Below, piece by piece: positions 1-7,203 of a stretch of DNA of 20,994 nt. The position numbers were made by a program, and so were the translations under genes. Below the pieces are notes generated by a model. It was not told where the DNA came from. It did not search any database and saw only the letters and a list, made by a program, of their open reading frames with translations. Origin of the DNA: Chloroflexota bacterium (lineage in GTDB: Bacteria; Chloroflexota; Anaerolineae; Caldilineales; Caldilineaceae); NCBI GenBank assembly GCA_018969295.1, contig JAGWYN010000062.1, forward strand, positions 1 to 20,994, given 5' to 3'. The stretch's first letter is position 1. Each line of letters opens with the position of its first letter.

Positions 1-51
<51 letters not shown>

Positions 52-97
52 GCATCGATGTGCTCGGTTCTTTGCCCTGTCACCTTTGCCGTGTCTC

Positions 98-157
98 TGC
101 ACTTCAGCATACTGCACTTCAGCATACTGCACTTCAGCGTACTTCACCTTAGTGTAC
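98..157. repeat. 15-bp tandem repeat, four copies
   Basis: Units at 98-112 and 113-127 are identical (TGCACTTCAGCATAC). The unit at 128-142 differs by one base, and the unit at 143-157 is degenerate (about 11 of 15 matching). The array starts 47 bp upstream of the tRNA 5' end. Each intact unit carries AGCATA, which on the minus strand reads TATGCT, a -10-like hexamer; a promoter role for the tRNA is only a guess. Confidence 0.85.
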
Positions 158-267
158 TTCATCAGACACTTACCTACAAAGTATAGCACAATGCCGACCG
201 CGGTCAAATTGTCAGGGGCAAAAGTGAGAGATTCAACCACAATCTGCCCCAGGGCCCCGCTCAGGGG

Positions 268-297
268 TTGACAGCCAGCAACCGCCTATGCTACTTT
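268..297 (+). promoter_or_regulatory. Candidate sigma-70-type promoter for the formate dehydrogenase gene
   Basis: A perfect -35 TTGACA (268-273), an 18-bp spacer and TACTTT (292-297) as a weak -10. Transcription would start near 304 and leave a leader of about 70 nt before the start codon at 377. The assignment rests on pattern only. Confidence 0.4.
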
Positions 298-376
298 GTG
301 GGGGCAAGTGTGCTGCCCCCTCCGGGCCAGCCAGCTCTCTAGCACATACCGATCGATCGAGCACGGGAGGATCGCC

Positions 377-2539
377 ATGATCAAGTCAGACAGAGTCACC
401 TCGACCACCTGCCCCTACTGCGGTGTCGGCTGCAATCTCCAGCTGCACAGCAAAGAGGAGTTCATCTACCGAATCACCTCCCCGCACGATGCGGTCGTCA
501 ACCAGGGCAATCTCTGTGTCAAAGGGCGGTTCGGCTATGATTTTATGTATCACCCCGACCGAGTGACCAGCCCGCTGATCCGCAGGCAACCGCAGCAGGC
601 TGGCCAGCGCACCCAGGCCTTTGACCGCAGCGAGTGGCGGGAGGTCAGTTGGGACGAGGCTCTCGACTTCGTTGCCGACCGGCTTGTCGCCCTCTACCGG
701 CGCGATGGCAGCCAGGCGATGGCGGTCTACTGTTGTGCCAAAGCCACCAACGAAGAAAACTATCTGCTGCAAAAACTGTTTCGTGCCCTCTTTCGCACCA
801 ACAACGTCGACCACTGCACCCGGCTCTGCCATGCAGGCAGTGTCGTCGCCTTGCAAATGGCGTTGGGCACCTCTGCCATGAGCAACACAGCTGCGGAAGT
901 CATCCACAGCGACTGTTTTATCGTCACCGGCTCCAATACGACAGAAAACCACCCGATCATTGCCTTGCAGATGAAAGAAGCGGTCCGCAAGCATGGCGCC
1001 AAGTTGATCGTGGTCGACCCGCGCCGGCTGGAGCTGTGCAACTTTGCTACCCTTTGGCTTCCGCTCAAGCCAGGCACCAATGTGCCGCTCTTTTCGGCCA
1101 TGGCCCACGTGATCGTGGCCGAAGGGCTGGTCAACCAGCCCTTTCTCGACGCCCGCACCAGCGGCTATGCAGAGTTTGCCCGTTCGCTGGAGCCTTTCAC
1201 CCCGGCCTACGCCGAACAGATCACCGGCGTCGACCGTTCGCTGATCGTCGAAGCTGCGCGGCTGTACGCCAGCGCTCGCAACGGCGCCATCTACTGGGGG
1301 ATGGGAATCTCACAATTCAGCAACGGCACTGCCAGCGCGCTCGGGCTGATCCACCTGGCACTGCTCACCGGCCACATCGGGCGGCAGGGCACCGGACTCA
1401 ACCCACTGCGCGGGCAGAACAATGTCCAGGGCGCCTCCGACGCCGGCGCCATGCCTTTTCACTATCCTGGCTATATGGAAGTCGACAAGGAAGAAAATGC
1501 TCGTCGCTGGGAAGCATGTTGGAAGATTGAGCCGGGCGGGCTCAACCGCACACGGGGGCTGACAACCACCGAAATTCTCTCCAACGCCCACCCCGGGGGG
1601 GTGCGAGCGCTCTACATCATGGGAGAAAATCCGATGATGTCCGAGCCCAACCTCAACCTGACCCGCCAGCACATGCAGCAGCTGGAATTTCTGGTGGCCC
1701 AGGATCTTTTTATCAACGAATCCGGGGCCTTTGCCGATGTCTTTCTGCCGGCTGTTTCTTGGGCAGAAAAAGAGGGCACCTTCACCAATACGGACCGGCG
1801 CGTCCAACGGGTCCGCCGATCCATTGCCCCCCGCGGCCACTCCCGGCCGGACAGCGATATTCTCTGCGACCTGGCGTTGCGCATCGAAGAGCGGCTGGGG
1901 CGACCGGCCAGTGCAGGCTGGCACTACGCCAGCCCAGAGGCCATCTACCGGGAGATGGCGAGCGTCGCTGCGCCCTTTGCCGGGATCACCTACGAACGCA
2001 TCGAAACAGACGGGCTCCAGTACCCGGTGCCCAGCCTCGACCACCCAGGGACCCCTTTTCTGTTCGCCGAAACGTTTCCAGCGGGGCGCGGGCGCTTCTT
2101 CCCGCTCGAATACGTGCCTGTGGCAGAAGAAGCCGATGAGGCGTACCCCTTCATCCTGACCACCGGTCGCCTGCTGGAACATTGGCATGGGGGTACTCTG
2201 ACCCGCCACTCGCAGCTCGACGCGCTTTCCCCAGCACCGATGGTCGAACTCCATGAAATCGACGCAGCCCGGCTGGCGGTCAAAGACGGCGACGCTGTGC
2301 GTGTCACCTCACGCCGCGGCACTGTGCTGCTGCGCGTGGCGGTCTCGCCCAAAGCACGCCCCGGCGTTGTTTTCATCCCGATCCATTTTGCCGAAGCAGC
2401 GGCCAATTTGCTGACGATCGACACCCTGGACCCCAAAGCCAAAATCCCCGAGTTCAAGGCCTGCGCGGTCGACATTCAAATCGCCAGCAAACAGGAGGCG
2501 CAACAGCTGCCCCCACTGCCCCTGCGCGGCCGTTACTGA
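377..2539 (+). CDS. Formate dehydrogenase catalytic (alpha) subunit, Mo-bisMGD, Cys-type
   Basis: This 720-aa protein is close to the length of E. coli FdhF (715 aa). It belongs to the molybdopterin oxidoreductase family, which oxidises formate to CO2 in the cytoplasm. The N-terminus has the [4Fe-4S] motif CPYCGVGC (Cys12, 15, 19) plus Cys47 and the nearby Lys49. The active-site segment VDHCTRLCHAG places Cys151-His152 where FdhF has Sec140-His141, so this is a cysteine rather than selenocysteine enzyme. Arg345 in NPLRGQNNVQG corresponds to FdhF Arg333. The C-terminal cofactor-binding domain ends in a family-typical PEFKACAV stretch. The ATG at 377 is chosen because GGGAGG (365-370) sits 6 nt upstream; a GTG or ATG at 296 would add 27 residues not resembling the family. 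No beta/gamma partner subunit, FdhD or FdhE is adjacent, so its electron acceptor is unknown. A related molybdopterin oxidoreductase is a less likely alternative. Confidence 0.88.
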   Translation: MIKSDRVTSTTCPYCGVGCNLQLHSKEEFIYRITSPHDAVVNQGNLCVKGRFGYDFMYHPDRVTSPLIRRQPQQAGQRTQAFDRSEWREVSWDEALDFVADRLVALYRRDGSQAMAVYCCAKATNEENYLLQKLFRALFRTNNVDHCTRLCHAGSVVALQMALGTSAMSNTAAEVIHSDCFIVTGSNTTENHPIIALQMKEAVRKHGAKLIVVDPRRLELCNFATLWLPLKPGTNVPLFSAMAHVIVAEGLVNQPFLDARTSGYAEFARSLEPFTPAYAEQITGVDRSLIVEAARLYASARNGAIYWGMGISQFSNGTASALGLIHLALLTGHIGRQGTGLNPLRGQNNVQGASDAGAMPFHYPGYMEVDKEENARRWEACWKIEPGGLNRTRGLTTTEILSNAHPGGVRALYIMGENPMMSEPNLNLTRQHMQQLEFLVAQDLFINESGAFADVFLPAVSWAEKEGTFTNTDRRVQRVRRSIAPRGHSRPDSDILCDLALRIEERLGRPASAGWHYASPEAIYREMASVAAPFAGITYERIETDGLQYPVPSLDHPGTPFLFAETFPAGRGRFFPLEYVPVAEEADEAYPFILTTGRLLEHWHGGTLTRHSQLDALSPAPMVELHEIDAARLAVKDGDAVRVTSRRGTVLLRVAVSPKARPGVVFIPIHFAEAAANLLTIDTLDPKAKIPEFKACAVDIQIASKQEAQQLPPLPLRGRY

Positions 2540-2552
2540 GCTGACATGCCCC

Positions 2553-2584
2553 GTGTGGGGGGGGGGATCTGCCCCCCCCCACAC
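2553..2584. terminator. G/C-run hairpin between convergent genes
   Basis: GTGT plus nine G pairs with nine C plus ACAC, a perfect 13-bp stem with a 6-nt loop. It sits 13 bp after the formate dehydrogenase stop and 6 bp from the stop of the convergent gene. There is no clear T-tract on either side, so it is a probable bidirectional terminator or 3'-end stabiliser rather than a textbook intrinsic terminator. Confidence 0.6.
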
Positions 2585-2590
2585 ACACAA

Positions 2591-4159
2591 CTACCGATGT
2601 GTCAGCGGCAGATAGAGCGTGTTGGGCACTGTCTCAATCTGCGTCGCCACTCCAGCGGTGTCGGCCAGGTTGACCAGCACCCAGGTACCGATCTCCATCT
2701 CTCCGCCGAGATCGCTGAGCAAGGTCGCATCGGTCACAGTCACCGCCTGGCCACCGATCGTCCATGTTTCGTTGTAGGTCCCTGCCCCACTTCTGACACT
2801 GCCGCTCACGTTGGAGAGCGCCCCATACAGGTTGGCCGCACCGGCACCAGGGGGCACATGGGTCTCCAACTTATAAATCCGAGCGTCTGCCCCCTCCTGC
2901 GTATACTCCACCTCTACGTACGCCCCGACAGCCAGCAATCCCTGGGTTTCATCGAAGAGGCTGTTCGGGTCGGCGATGAACTGGGCACCGTTGATGACCC
3001 AGGTGCCGTTGAAACCGGTGGACGGCATACTCTGCACAAACCCATAGAGCTTGAAGTTGCCGGGCACTTCGACGCCGCCGTTCTTGGAGGTCGTCTCAAT
3101 TTTGCGTGCGACCCGGTTCTGGGCGGCATCCAGATAGTATCTGACCTTGACCATGCCCCCGACAGCAAACGAGCCATGCTCCTGTTTGAAGCGGGTGCGG
3201 CTGTCGCTCTTGTAGAGCAGCCCGCCGAGGGTCCAGTCTCCAATCAGCCCGTTGGCGGGCATCGCTTCCACAGCGGCGTAGGCATGCCCTTCGTTGCCCT
3301 CGTGCGTGCCATTGCCGTCCCCGCCAGAATCGGAGCGATATTTGCTTTCAATTTTGGTGGCCCGGTTCAGACCGTTTGCATCGACATAGAACTTGACTTC
3401 GACCAGCGTATTGACCGCAAACGAACCCCGTTTTTGTTCGAAGCGGGTCGAACTGTCCGCCACAAAGGACACCCCACCAACCACCCAGTTGCCGATCAAG
3501 GAGGGTGGGAACTCGTTCACGAGCCCATACAGTTCCCCGTAGGGAACCGTTGGGGGAATTGTACCGCCGCCATCGGAGCGGCGGCATTTGTACGATTTCT
3601 CGGTCGACAATTTGGAGATCGGCGCAGGGGTGCCTACCCCTGCATAGACTTCGACGCAGGCCCCGATCCCATACCCGCCATGTTCCTGCTCAAAATATGT
3701 GTTGGCACTCGTCACATACTCTTCCCCGCCGATCCGCCAGGCACCGATCAGATCATCCGATGGGGGCATGCTTTCCACCAAACCGTAGCGTTTCCGGCTC
3801 TGTCCCCCATCGCTGCCGCCGTCAGGGCCACACTCGTCGTTCTCTGCGCTTTCAATCTTGAGGGCTCGATTGCCGCTGCCCTCGATCCGGTACTTGACCT
3901 CGGCGCAGACACCGACCTGCAATACACCCTGTTCCTGCTCGATCTGGGTGCTGTTGGTGGCTAGAAATGTGCGCCCCCCGATCACCCATTCCCCTGCAAT
4001 CCCGGCCGGTCTAGACTCCACCAGACCCCGCCACTCGGGCGAATTGCTGGCAGGGAGAGCGGGCGCTGCCTGTGCATTGGCAGCCAGCCACAACAACACC
4101 GTCCACAAACCAGCTGTCAGTGTGATACGCCAGATTGAATGTCTCTGCCACTTCATCAT
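2591..4159 (-). CDS. Secreted six-repeat DUF5666-like protein
   Basis: This is a 522-aa protein. A signal peptide (residues 1 to about 31, basic start, hydrophobic core, ...ANAQAA) indicates export. The remainder is six copies of a domain of about 63 aa at residues 43-104, 125-187, 210-272, 293-356, 371-433 and 444-510. The repeat pattern is GLVxSxP..GxWxIGG..F.......F.Q..G...VG..VEV.Y........A.KIE, which resembles DUF5666, a small beta-rich extracytoplasmic domain of unknown function. Gly/Asp/Ser-rich linkers separate the early repeats, and repeats 1 and 2 carry cysteines that could form disulphides. The protein ends in LYLPLTHR. The start at 4159 (MMKWQR) has GGAG 7 nt upstream; a longer frame to 4303 adds a segment with no signal peptide. 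It has its own promoter and no operon partners. Function unknown; a surface or periplasmic ligand-binding role is inference. Confidence 0.8.
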   Translation of the reverse strand: MMKWQRHSIWRITLTAGLWTVLLWLAANAQAAPALPASNSPEWRGLVESRPAGIAGEWVIGGRTFLATNSTQIEQEQGVLQVGVCAEVKYRIEGSGNRALKIESAENDECGPDGGSDGGQSRKRYGLVESMPPSDDLIGAWRIGGEEYVTSANTYFEQEHGGYGIGACVEVYAGVGTPAPISKLSTEKSYKCRRSDGGGTIPPTVPYGELYGLVNEFPPSLIGNWVVGGVSFVADSSTRFEQKRGSFAVNTLVEVKFYVDANGLNRATKIESKYRSDSGGDGNGTHEGNEGHAYAAVEAMPANGLIGDWTLGGLLYKSDSRTRFKQEHGSFAVGGMVKVRYYLDAAQNRVARKIETTSKNGGVEVPGNFKLYGFVQSMPSTGFNGTWVINGAQFIADPNSLFDETQGLLAVGAYVEVEYTQEGADARIYKLETHVPPGAGAANLYGALSNVSGSVRSGAGTYNETWTIGGQAVTVTDATLLSDLGGEMEIGTWVLVNLADTAGVATQIETVPNTLYLPLTHR

Positions 4160-4204
4160 CTCTGAACTCCTGAATAAAGAAAAATTGCTTACAAATCCCC
4201 TGTC

Positions 4205-4235
4205 ATTATATTGTGTAGCCTGCCTGATGCGGCAA
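4205..4235 (-). promoter_or_regulatory. Candidate promoter for the DUF5666-like gene
   Basis: On the minus strand there is a consensus -10 TATAAT (plus coordinates 4205-4210) and a weak -35 TTGCCG (4230-4235) with a 19-bp spacer. The predicted start is near 4198, giving a leader of about 40 nt. The -10 is strong but the spacing is long. Confidence 0.5.
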
Positions 4236-4340
4236 ACGGGATCTTGCCACGCACAACACAGACCGGCCAGGGCCGATCGGACACAGACGGCCGACACATG
4301 CAAAAATTTTTCTAACAGAAGAGACTGAACGCTCGTGGGG

Positions 4341-4418
4341 TGGATCCTACAGTTGTGACAAAATGCACAATAGACCCTTTAAAATTTTGTGCATTTTGGT
4401 GGATGCGCTATAGTTGTG
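4341..4418. repeat. Perfect 12-bp inverted repeat inside a diverged direct repeat
   Basis: CAAAATGCACAA (4359-4370) and TTGTGCATTTTG (4387-4398) are exact reverse complements with a 16-bp spacer. Around them, TGGAT...CTAyAGTTGTG occurs at 4341-4357 and again at 4400-4418. It could be a paired operator, a hairpin, or the remnant of a small mobile element. Confidence 0.75.
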
Positions 4419-4433
4419 TACATACTACAATAT

Positions 4434-4468
<35 letters not shown>

Positions 4469-4509
4469 CTCACCTCTTCCCGGCAACGGGAAAACCTCCT
4501 TTTTCCTCC

Positions 4510-4547
4510 GGGCGTCACCGTCAGACATACAGCTGACGGTGACGTCC
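4510..4547 (-). terminator. Probable terminator of the FAD-dependent dehydrogenase gene
   Basis: CGTCACCGTCAG (4513-4524) and CTGACGGTGACG (4533-4544) form a perfect 12-bp stem with an 8-nt loop, extendable by a G-T and two G-C pairs. It lies 38 bp past the stop of the minus-strand gene at 4585. There is no T-tract downstream in that direction, so efficiency is uncertain. Confidence 0.55.
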
Positions 4548-4584
4548 ACCTCTCCTCCCACCCAAAGTATCCTCGAAAAAGTGC

Positions 4585-7056
4585 TCAGCACTTGATCTTG
4601 TGCATCGGGGCATCGTAGAGCGGTTCGGCTACCACGGTGGCCGGCTGGCGCACGCCAAAGTACTCGACCGCCAGCTGCCTGCCTGGCACCGCATCGTCGG
4701 TCGGCAGATAGCCGTAGACAATGTGTTTGCCGACTGCATAGCCGTAGTTGGCGCTCGTGACATAGCCGACACAACGGGAACCTGCATAGATCGGTTCTTT
4801 GCCCAGCGCCATGCTGCCGGGCTCGTCCAGGGTCAGACAGCAGAGCTGCTGTTGCAGACCTTGTTCTCTGACAGCTTGGAGAGCAGCACGCCCGATAAAC
4901 TCCCCCTTCTGCAGACGGACAGCCCACCCAAGCCCCGCCGTGTAGGGGTCGTAGTCAGGATGGATATCCTGCCCCCACAGCCGGTACCCCTTTTCCAGCC
5001 GCAGCGAATCAAATGCGCCAGCGCCTGCCGCGATCATCCCGAACGATCGGCCGGCTTCCCAAAGCCGATCCCACAGCCCCAGCGCAAACTCAGCCCGGCT
5101 GTAAAGCTCCCACCCCAATTCACCCGCGTAAGAGATCCGCAGGGCAGTCACAGGAACCGCATCCACCTCCAGATCCTGGGCTGTGTAGTACGGGAATGCA
5201 GCGTGCCCCACATCCTGGCGGGTCACCTTGGCCAGCACCTGGCGAGCATTCGGGCCCCACAGGCCGATCGGCGTGTAGGTAGAGGAGTGGTCGACCACCC
5301 GCACCGTGCCGTCCGTCGGCGCATGCCGCTCGATCCAGGCCAGGTCATGCGCCAGCAGCGCCCCCCCTGTGATCAGCCAGAAAGACTCCTGACTGCGTCG
5401 GACGAGGGTCAGATCCGCCTGGATTCCGCCGTTCGGGGTCAGCAGGCTGGTATAGATGACTTTGCCGACAGGCTGGTCGATCCGGTTGGCACAGAGCCGC
5501 TCTAAAAACGACACAGCCCCCGGGCCGCTGACTTCGATCACCGCCAGTGCGGCCAGGTTGAAGAGGCCCACGTTGTTGCGCACCTCCAGATGCTCGCCCC
5601 CTTGGACAGCAGACCAGAACTGGGCTGCCCAGCCCTGCCGCTGGGGAATCTGGCCAGCATACTTTTCAACCAGCCTGGCATTGGCCGTATACCACTGGGC
5701 CACCTCGTACCCTCCCGACTGCACAAAGACAGCGCCTTGCTCCACCAGGCGCGCATGGAAGGGGCTGAGGCGGACAGCGCGCGGTTCTGTGATCGGCTGG
5801 GCTGGGTGGATGATATCGTAGACCTCCCGATAGTTCTGTGCGCAGCGCAGGTCGACATAGTGTTGGGTTTTCTGATGGGGCAGGAAACGGTTGATATCGG
5901 CTTCGTGGACATCCATCGCCGGCTCTCCGTAGGTCATCCATTCGGCGATCGCCTTGCCGACACCGCCGGCGTGGGTGATCCAGATCCCCACAGCGGTCCA
6001 GAGCCCCCGCACCTTGCTTTCGCCGAGCACGGGGTAGCCGTCCACAGTGAAGGCAAACATCCCGTTGAAAGCTGTCGTCAGCGTTGCCTGGCGCAGCGCC
6101 GGGAGCAGTTCGCGTGCAGCCTGTGCAGCGGCCGTGTAGTGCTCTGGGGTGAACGGCAATTTGGCGGTCTTTCCCAGGTCGCTGGGACGCACCATGAGCG
6201 GCACATGGCGATAGTTGCCAATTCCGTAGGCATCCCAGTGCTGGCGAAAGTAGAGCGAAGCGTCCTGGTGGCGCAGGATAGGGTGTACGATCTCGCGCCC
6301 GCCGCTGGCCTGTGCAAACGCAGCCAGCTCCGGCAGCGGCGAAGAAATGGTATACTGGTGTTGGGCAGCCAGCAGGGGAATCGCCAACCCGGCCTTTTCG
6401 CTGACCGCAGGTGCCCAGATATTGGCGCAGAGCAGTGCTGCCTCGCACTCGATCCGCCCCCGGTCGGTGATGAGTGCGACCAGCCGGCCATGACGGACTT
6501 CGATGTCGGTCACCGCAGTCTCAGTCAAAAAACGGACCCCGCCGATCCGGGTCGCTTCGTTGGCCAACGAACCAGCCACATGCCACCCCAACACATTGGT
6601 GTCCAGGGGCGCATAAAAAGTGCCCTGGATCACCTTGGGGTCGAGCAGCGGCAGGCGTGCCACGCTCTCTTCGGGGGAGAGCAGATAGCTCTCCACACCG
6701 TAGCTGGCAGCAATTCCCTGTTTGCGCTTCAGATCTTCCAACCGTTCGGCGGTGTAGGCCACCTCAAAGCCACCGACACGGCGCACCGGAGGGCGGCCCG
6801 CCTCGTATTCAGGCAATTGGCTGTAAATTTCGACCGACTGGACAGCAAAACGGGTCATCATTCGGCTGGCGTTGGTCACATGCATGCCGCCGGGGGCGTG
6901 GCTGGTCGACCCATCGTTGTAGGGCAGCTGACCTTTGTCGACCACCAGGACATCCTGCCAGCCAAGTCGCGCCAGCTGATAGGCAGCGTTGCACCCAACG
7001 ATGCCGCCGCCGATGATGACCAGCCGTGCAGATGTGGGCAAGGCACTTTCTGTCAT
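4585..7056 (-). CDS. FAD-dependent dimethylglycine/sarcosine dehydrogenase-like enzyme with GcvT folate domain
   Basis: This 823-aa protein has the length and architecture of dimethylglycine and sarcosine dehydrogenases. These enzymes oxidatively demethylate N-methyl glycines and pass the C1 unit to tetrahydrofolate. Residues 11-40 form an FAD Rossmann element (GGGIVGCNAAYQLARLG, acidic D40). His53 in STSHAPGGM lies where the family attaches FAD covalently (usually TWHAAG). A DAO domain spans to about 390 and is followed by a short middle domain (NRFLPHQKT region). The GcvT aminomethyltransferase-like folate domain covers roughly 450-720 (VGLFNLAALAVIEVSGPGA; LRLEKGYRLWGQDI) and a GcvT C-terminal barrel about 725-815. 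The start has AGGAG 6 nt upstream. It is transcribed alone and divergent from obg. The exact substrate (dimethylglycine, sarcosine or another N-methyl compound) cannot be read from sequence. Confidence 0.85.
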   Translation of the reverse strand: MTESALPTSARLVIIGGGIVGCNAAYQLARLGWQDVLVVDKGQLPYNDGSTSHAPGGMHVTNASRMMTRFAVQSVEIYSQLPEYEAGRPPVRRVGGFEVAYTAERLEDLKRKQGIAASYGVESYLLSPEESVARLPLLDPKVIQGTFYAPLDTNVLGWHVAGSLANEATRIGGVRFLTETAVTDIEVRHGRLVALITDRGRIECEAALLCANIWAPAVSEKAGLAIPLLAAQHQYTISSPLPELAAFAQASGGREIVHPILRHQDASLYFRQHWDAYGIGNYRHVPLMVRPSDLGKTAKLPFTPEHYTAAAQAARELLPALRQATLTTAFNGMFAFTVDGYPVLGESKVRGLWTAVGIWITHAGGVGKAIAEWMTYGEPAMDVHEADINRFLPHQKTQHYVDLRCAQNYREVYDIIHPAQPITEPRAVRLSPFHARLVEQGAVFVQSGGYEVAQWYTANARLVEKYAGQIPQRQGWAAQFWSAVQGGEHLEVRNNVGLFNLAALAVIEVSGPGAVSFLERLCANRIDQPVGKVIYTSLLTPNGGIQADLTLVRRSQESFWLITGGALLAHDLAWIERHAPTDGTVRVVDHSSTYTPIGLWGPNARQVLAKVTRQDVGHAAFPYYTAQDLEVDAVPVTALRISYAGELGWELYSRAEFALGLWDRLWEAGRSFGMIAAGAGAFDSLRLEKGYRLWGQDIHPDYDPYTAGLGWAVRLQKGEFIGRAALQAVREQGLQQQLCCLTLDEPGSMALGKEPIYAGSRCVGYVTSANYGYAVGKHIVYGYLPTDDAVPGRQLAVEYFGVRQPATVVAEPLYDAPMHKIKC

Positions 7057-7094
7057 AGTTCTCTCCTTTTGTCAAGGCATCAATCGTTTTGCCT

Positions 7095-7103
7095 ACTATA
7101 CCA
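7095..7103 (-). promoter_or_regulatory. Extended -10 promoter for the FAD-dependent dehydrogenase gene
   Basis: The minus strand reads TGGTATAGT, an extended -10 (TGn plus TATAGT). It is about 38 bp upstream of the start codon and gives a leader of about 31 nt. No good -35 is present, as tolerated by extended -10 promoters. Confidence 0.45.
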
Positions 7104-7164
7104 TGTCCCTGCAACTTCTGCATGTTGCGTGTCAGCATCAGATCGGCCGCTGGCCACCTTGCTG

Positions 7165-7173
7165 TGGTAGAAT
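7165..7173 (+). promoter_or_regulatory. Extended -10 promoter for obg-nadD
   Basis: TGGTAGAAT is an extended -10 element placed 30 bp before the obg start, giving a leader of about 24 nt with a GGAGG ribosome binding site. No convincing -35 is present. It is back-to-back with the promoter of the divergent gene, about 60 bp away. Confidence 0.45.
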
Positions 7174-7203
7174 ACAGAGGTGTACATTTGGAGGCACCAA
7201 GCA

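Larger units (their letters stand above)
52..376. other. Intergenic region between tRNA-Thr and the formate dehydrogenase gene
   Basis: No convincing gene is seen here. The stretch holds a 15-bp tandem repeat (98-157), a perfect 10-bp palindrome GACCGCGGTC (196-205) and a candidate promoter (268-297) for the downstream gene. A short open frame across it consists mainly of the translated tandem repeat and has no ribosome binding site. Confidence 0.6.

Noticed and set aside
196..205. Perfect 10-bp palindrome GACCGCGGTC as an operator
   Set aside because: Short GC palindromes are expected by chance at this base composition; no second copy or match to a known site.
86..271. 61-aa open frame with CTSAY repeats
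   Set aside because: It is the translation of the 15-bp tandem repeat (15 bp keeps frame), has no ribosome binding site and no protein-like remainder.
386..1108. Long minus-strand frame inside the formate dehydrogenase gene
   Set aside because: High-GC antisense shadow; the plus-strand protein is well conserved and this frame has no recognisable motif.
2546..3964. 472-aa plus-strand open frame opposite the DUF5666-like gene
   Set aside because: The minus-strand product has a signal peptide and six internal repeats; the plus frame is low-sense and begins inside the terminator hairpin.
5590..7170. 526-aa plus-strand frame opposite the FAD-dependent dehydrogenase
   Set aside because: Antisense shadow of a clearly recognised enzyme, with no ribosome binding site.
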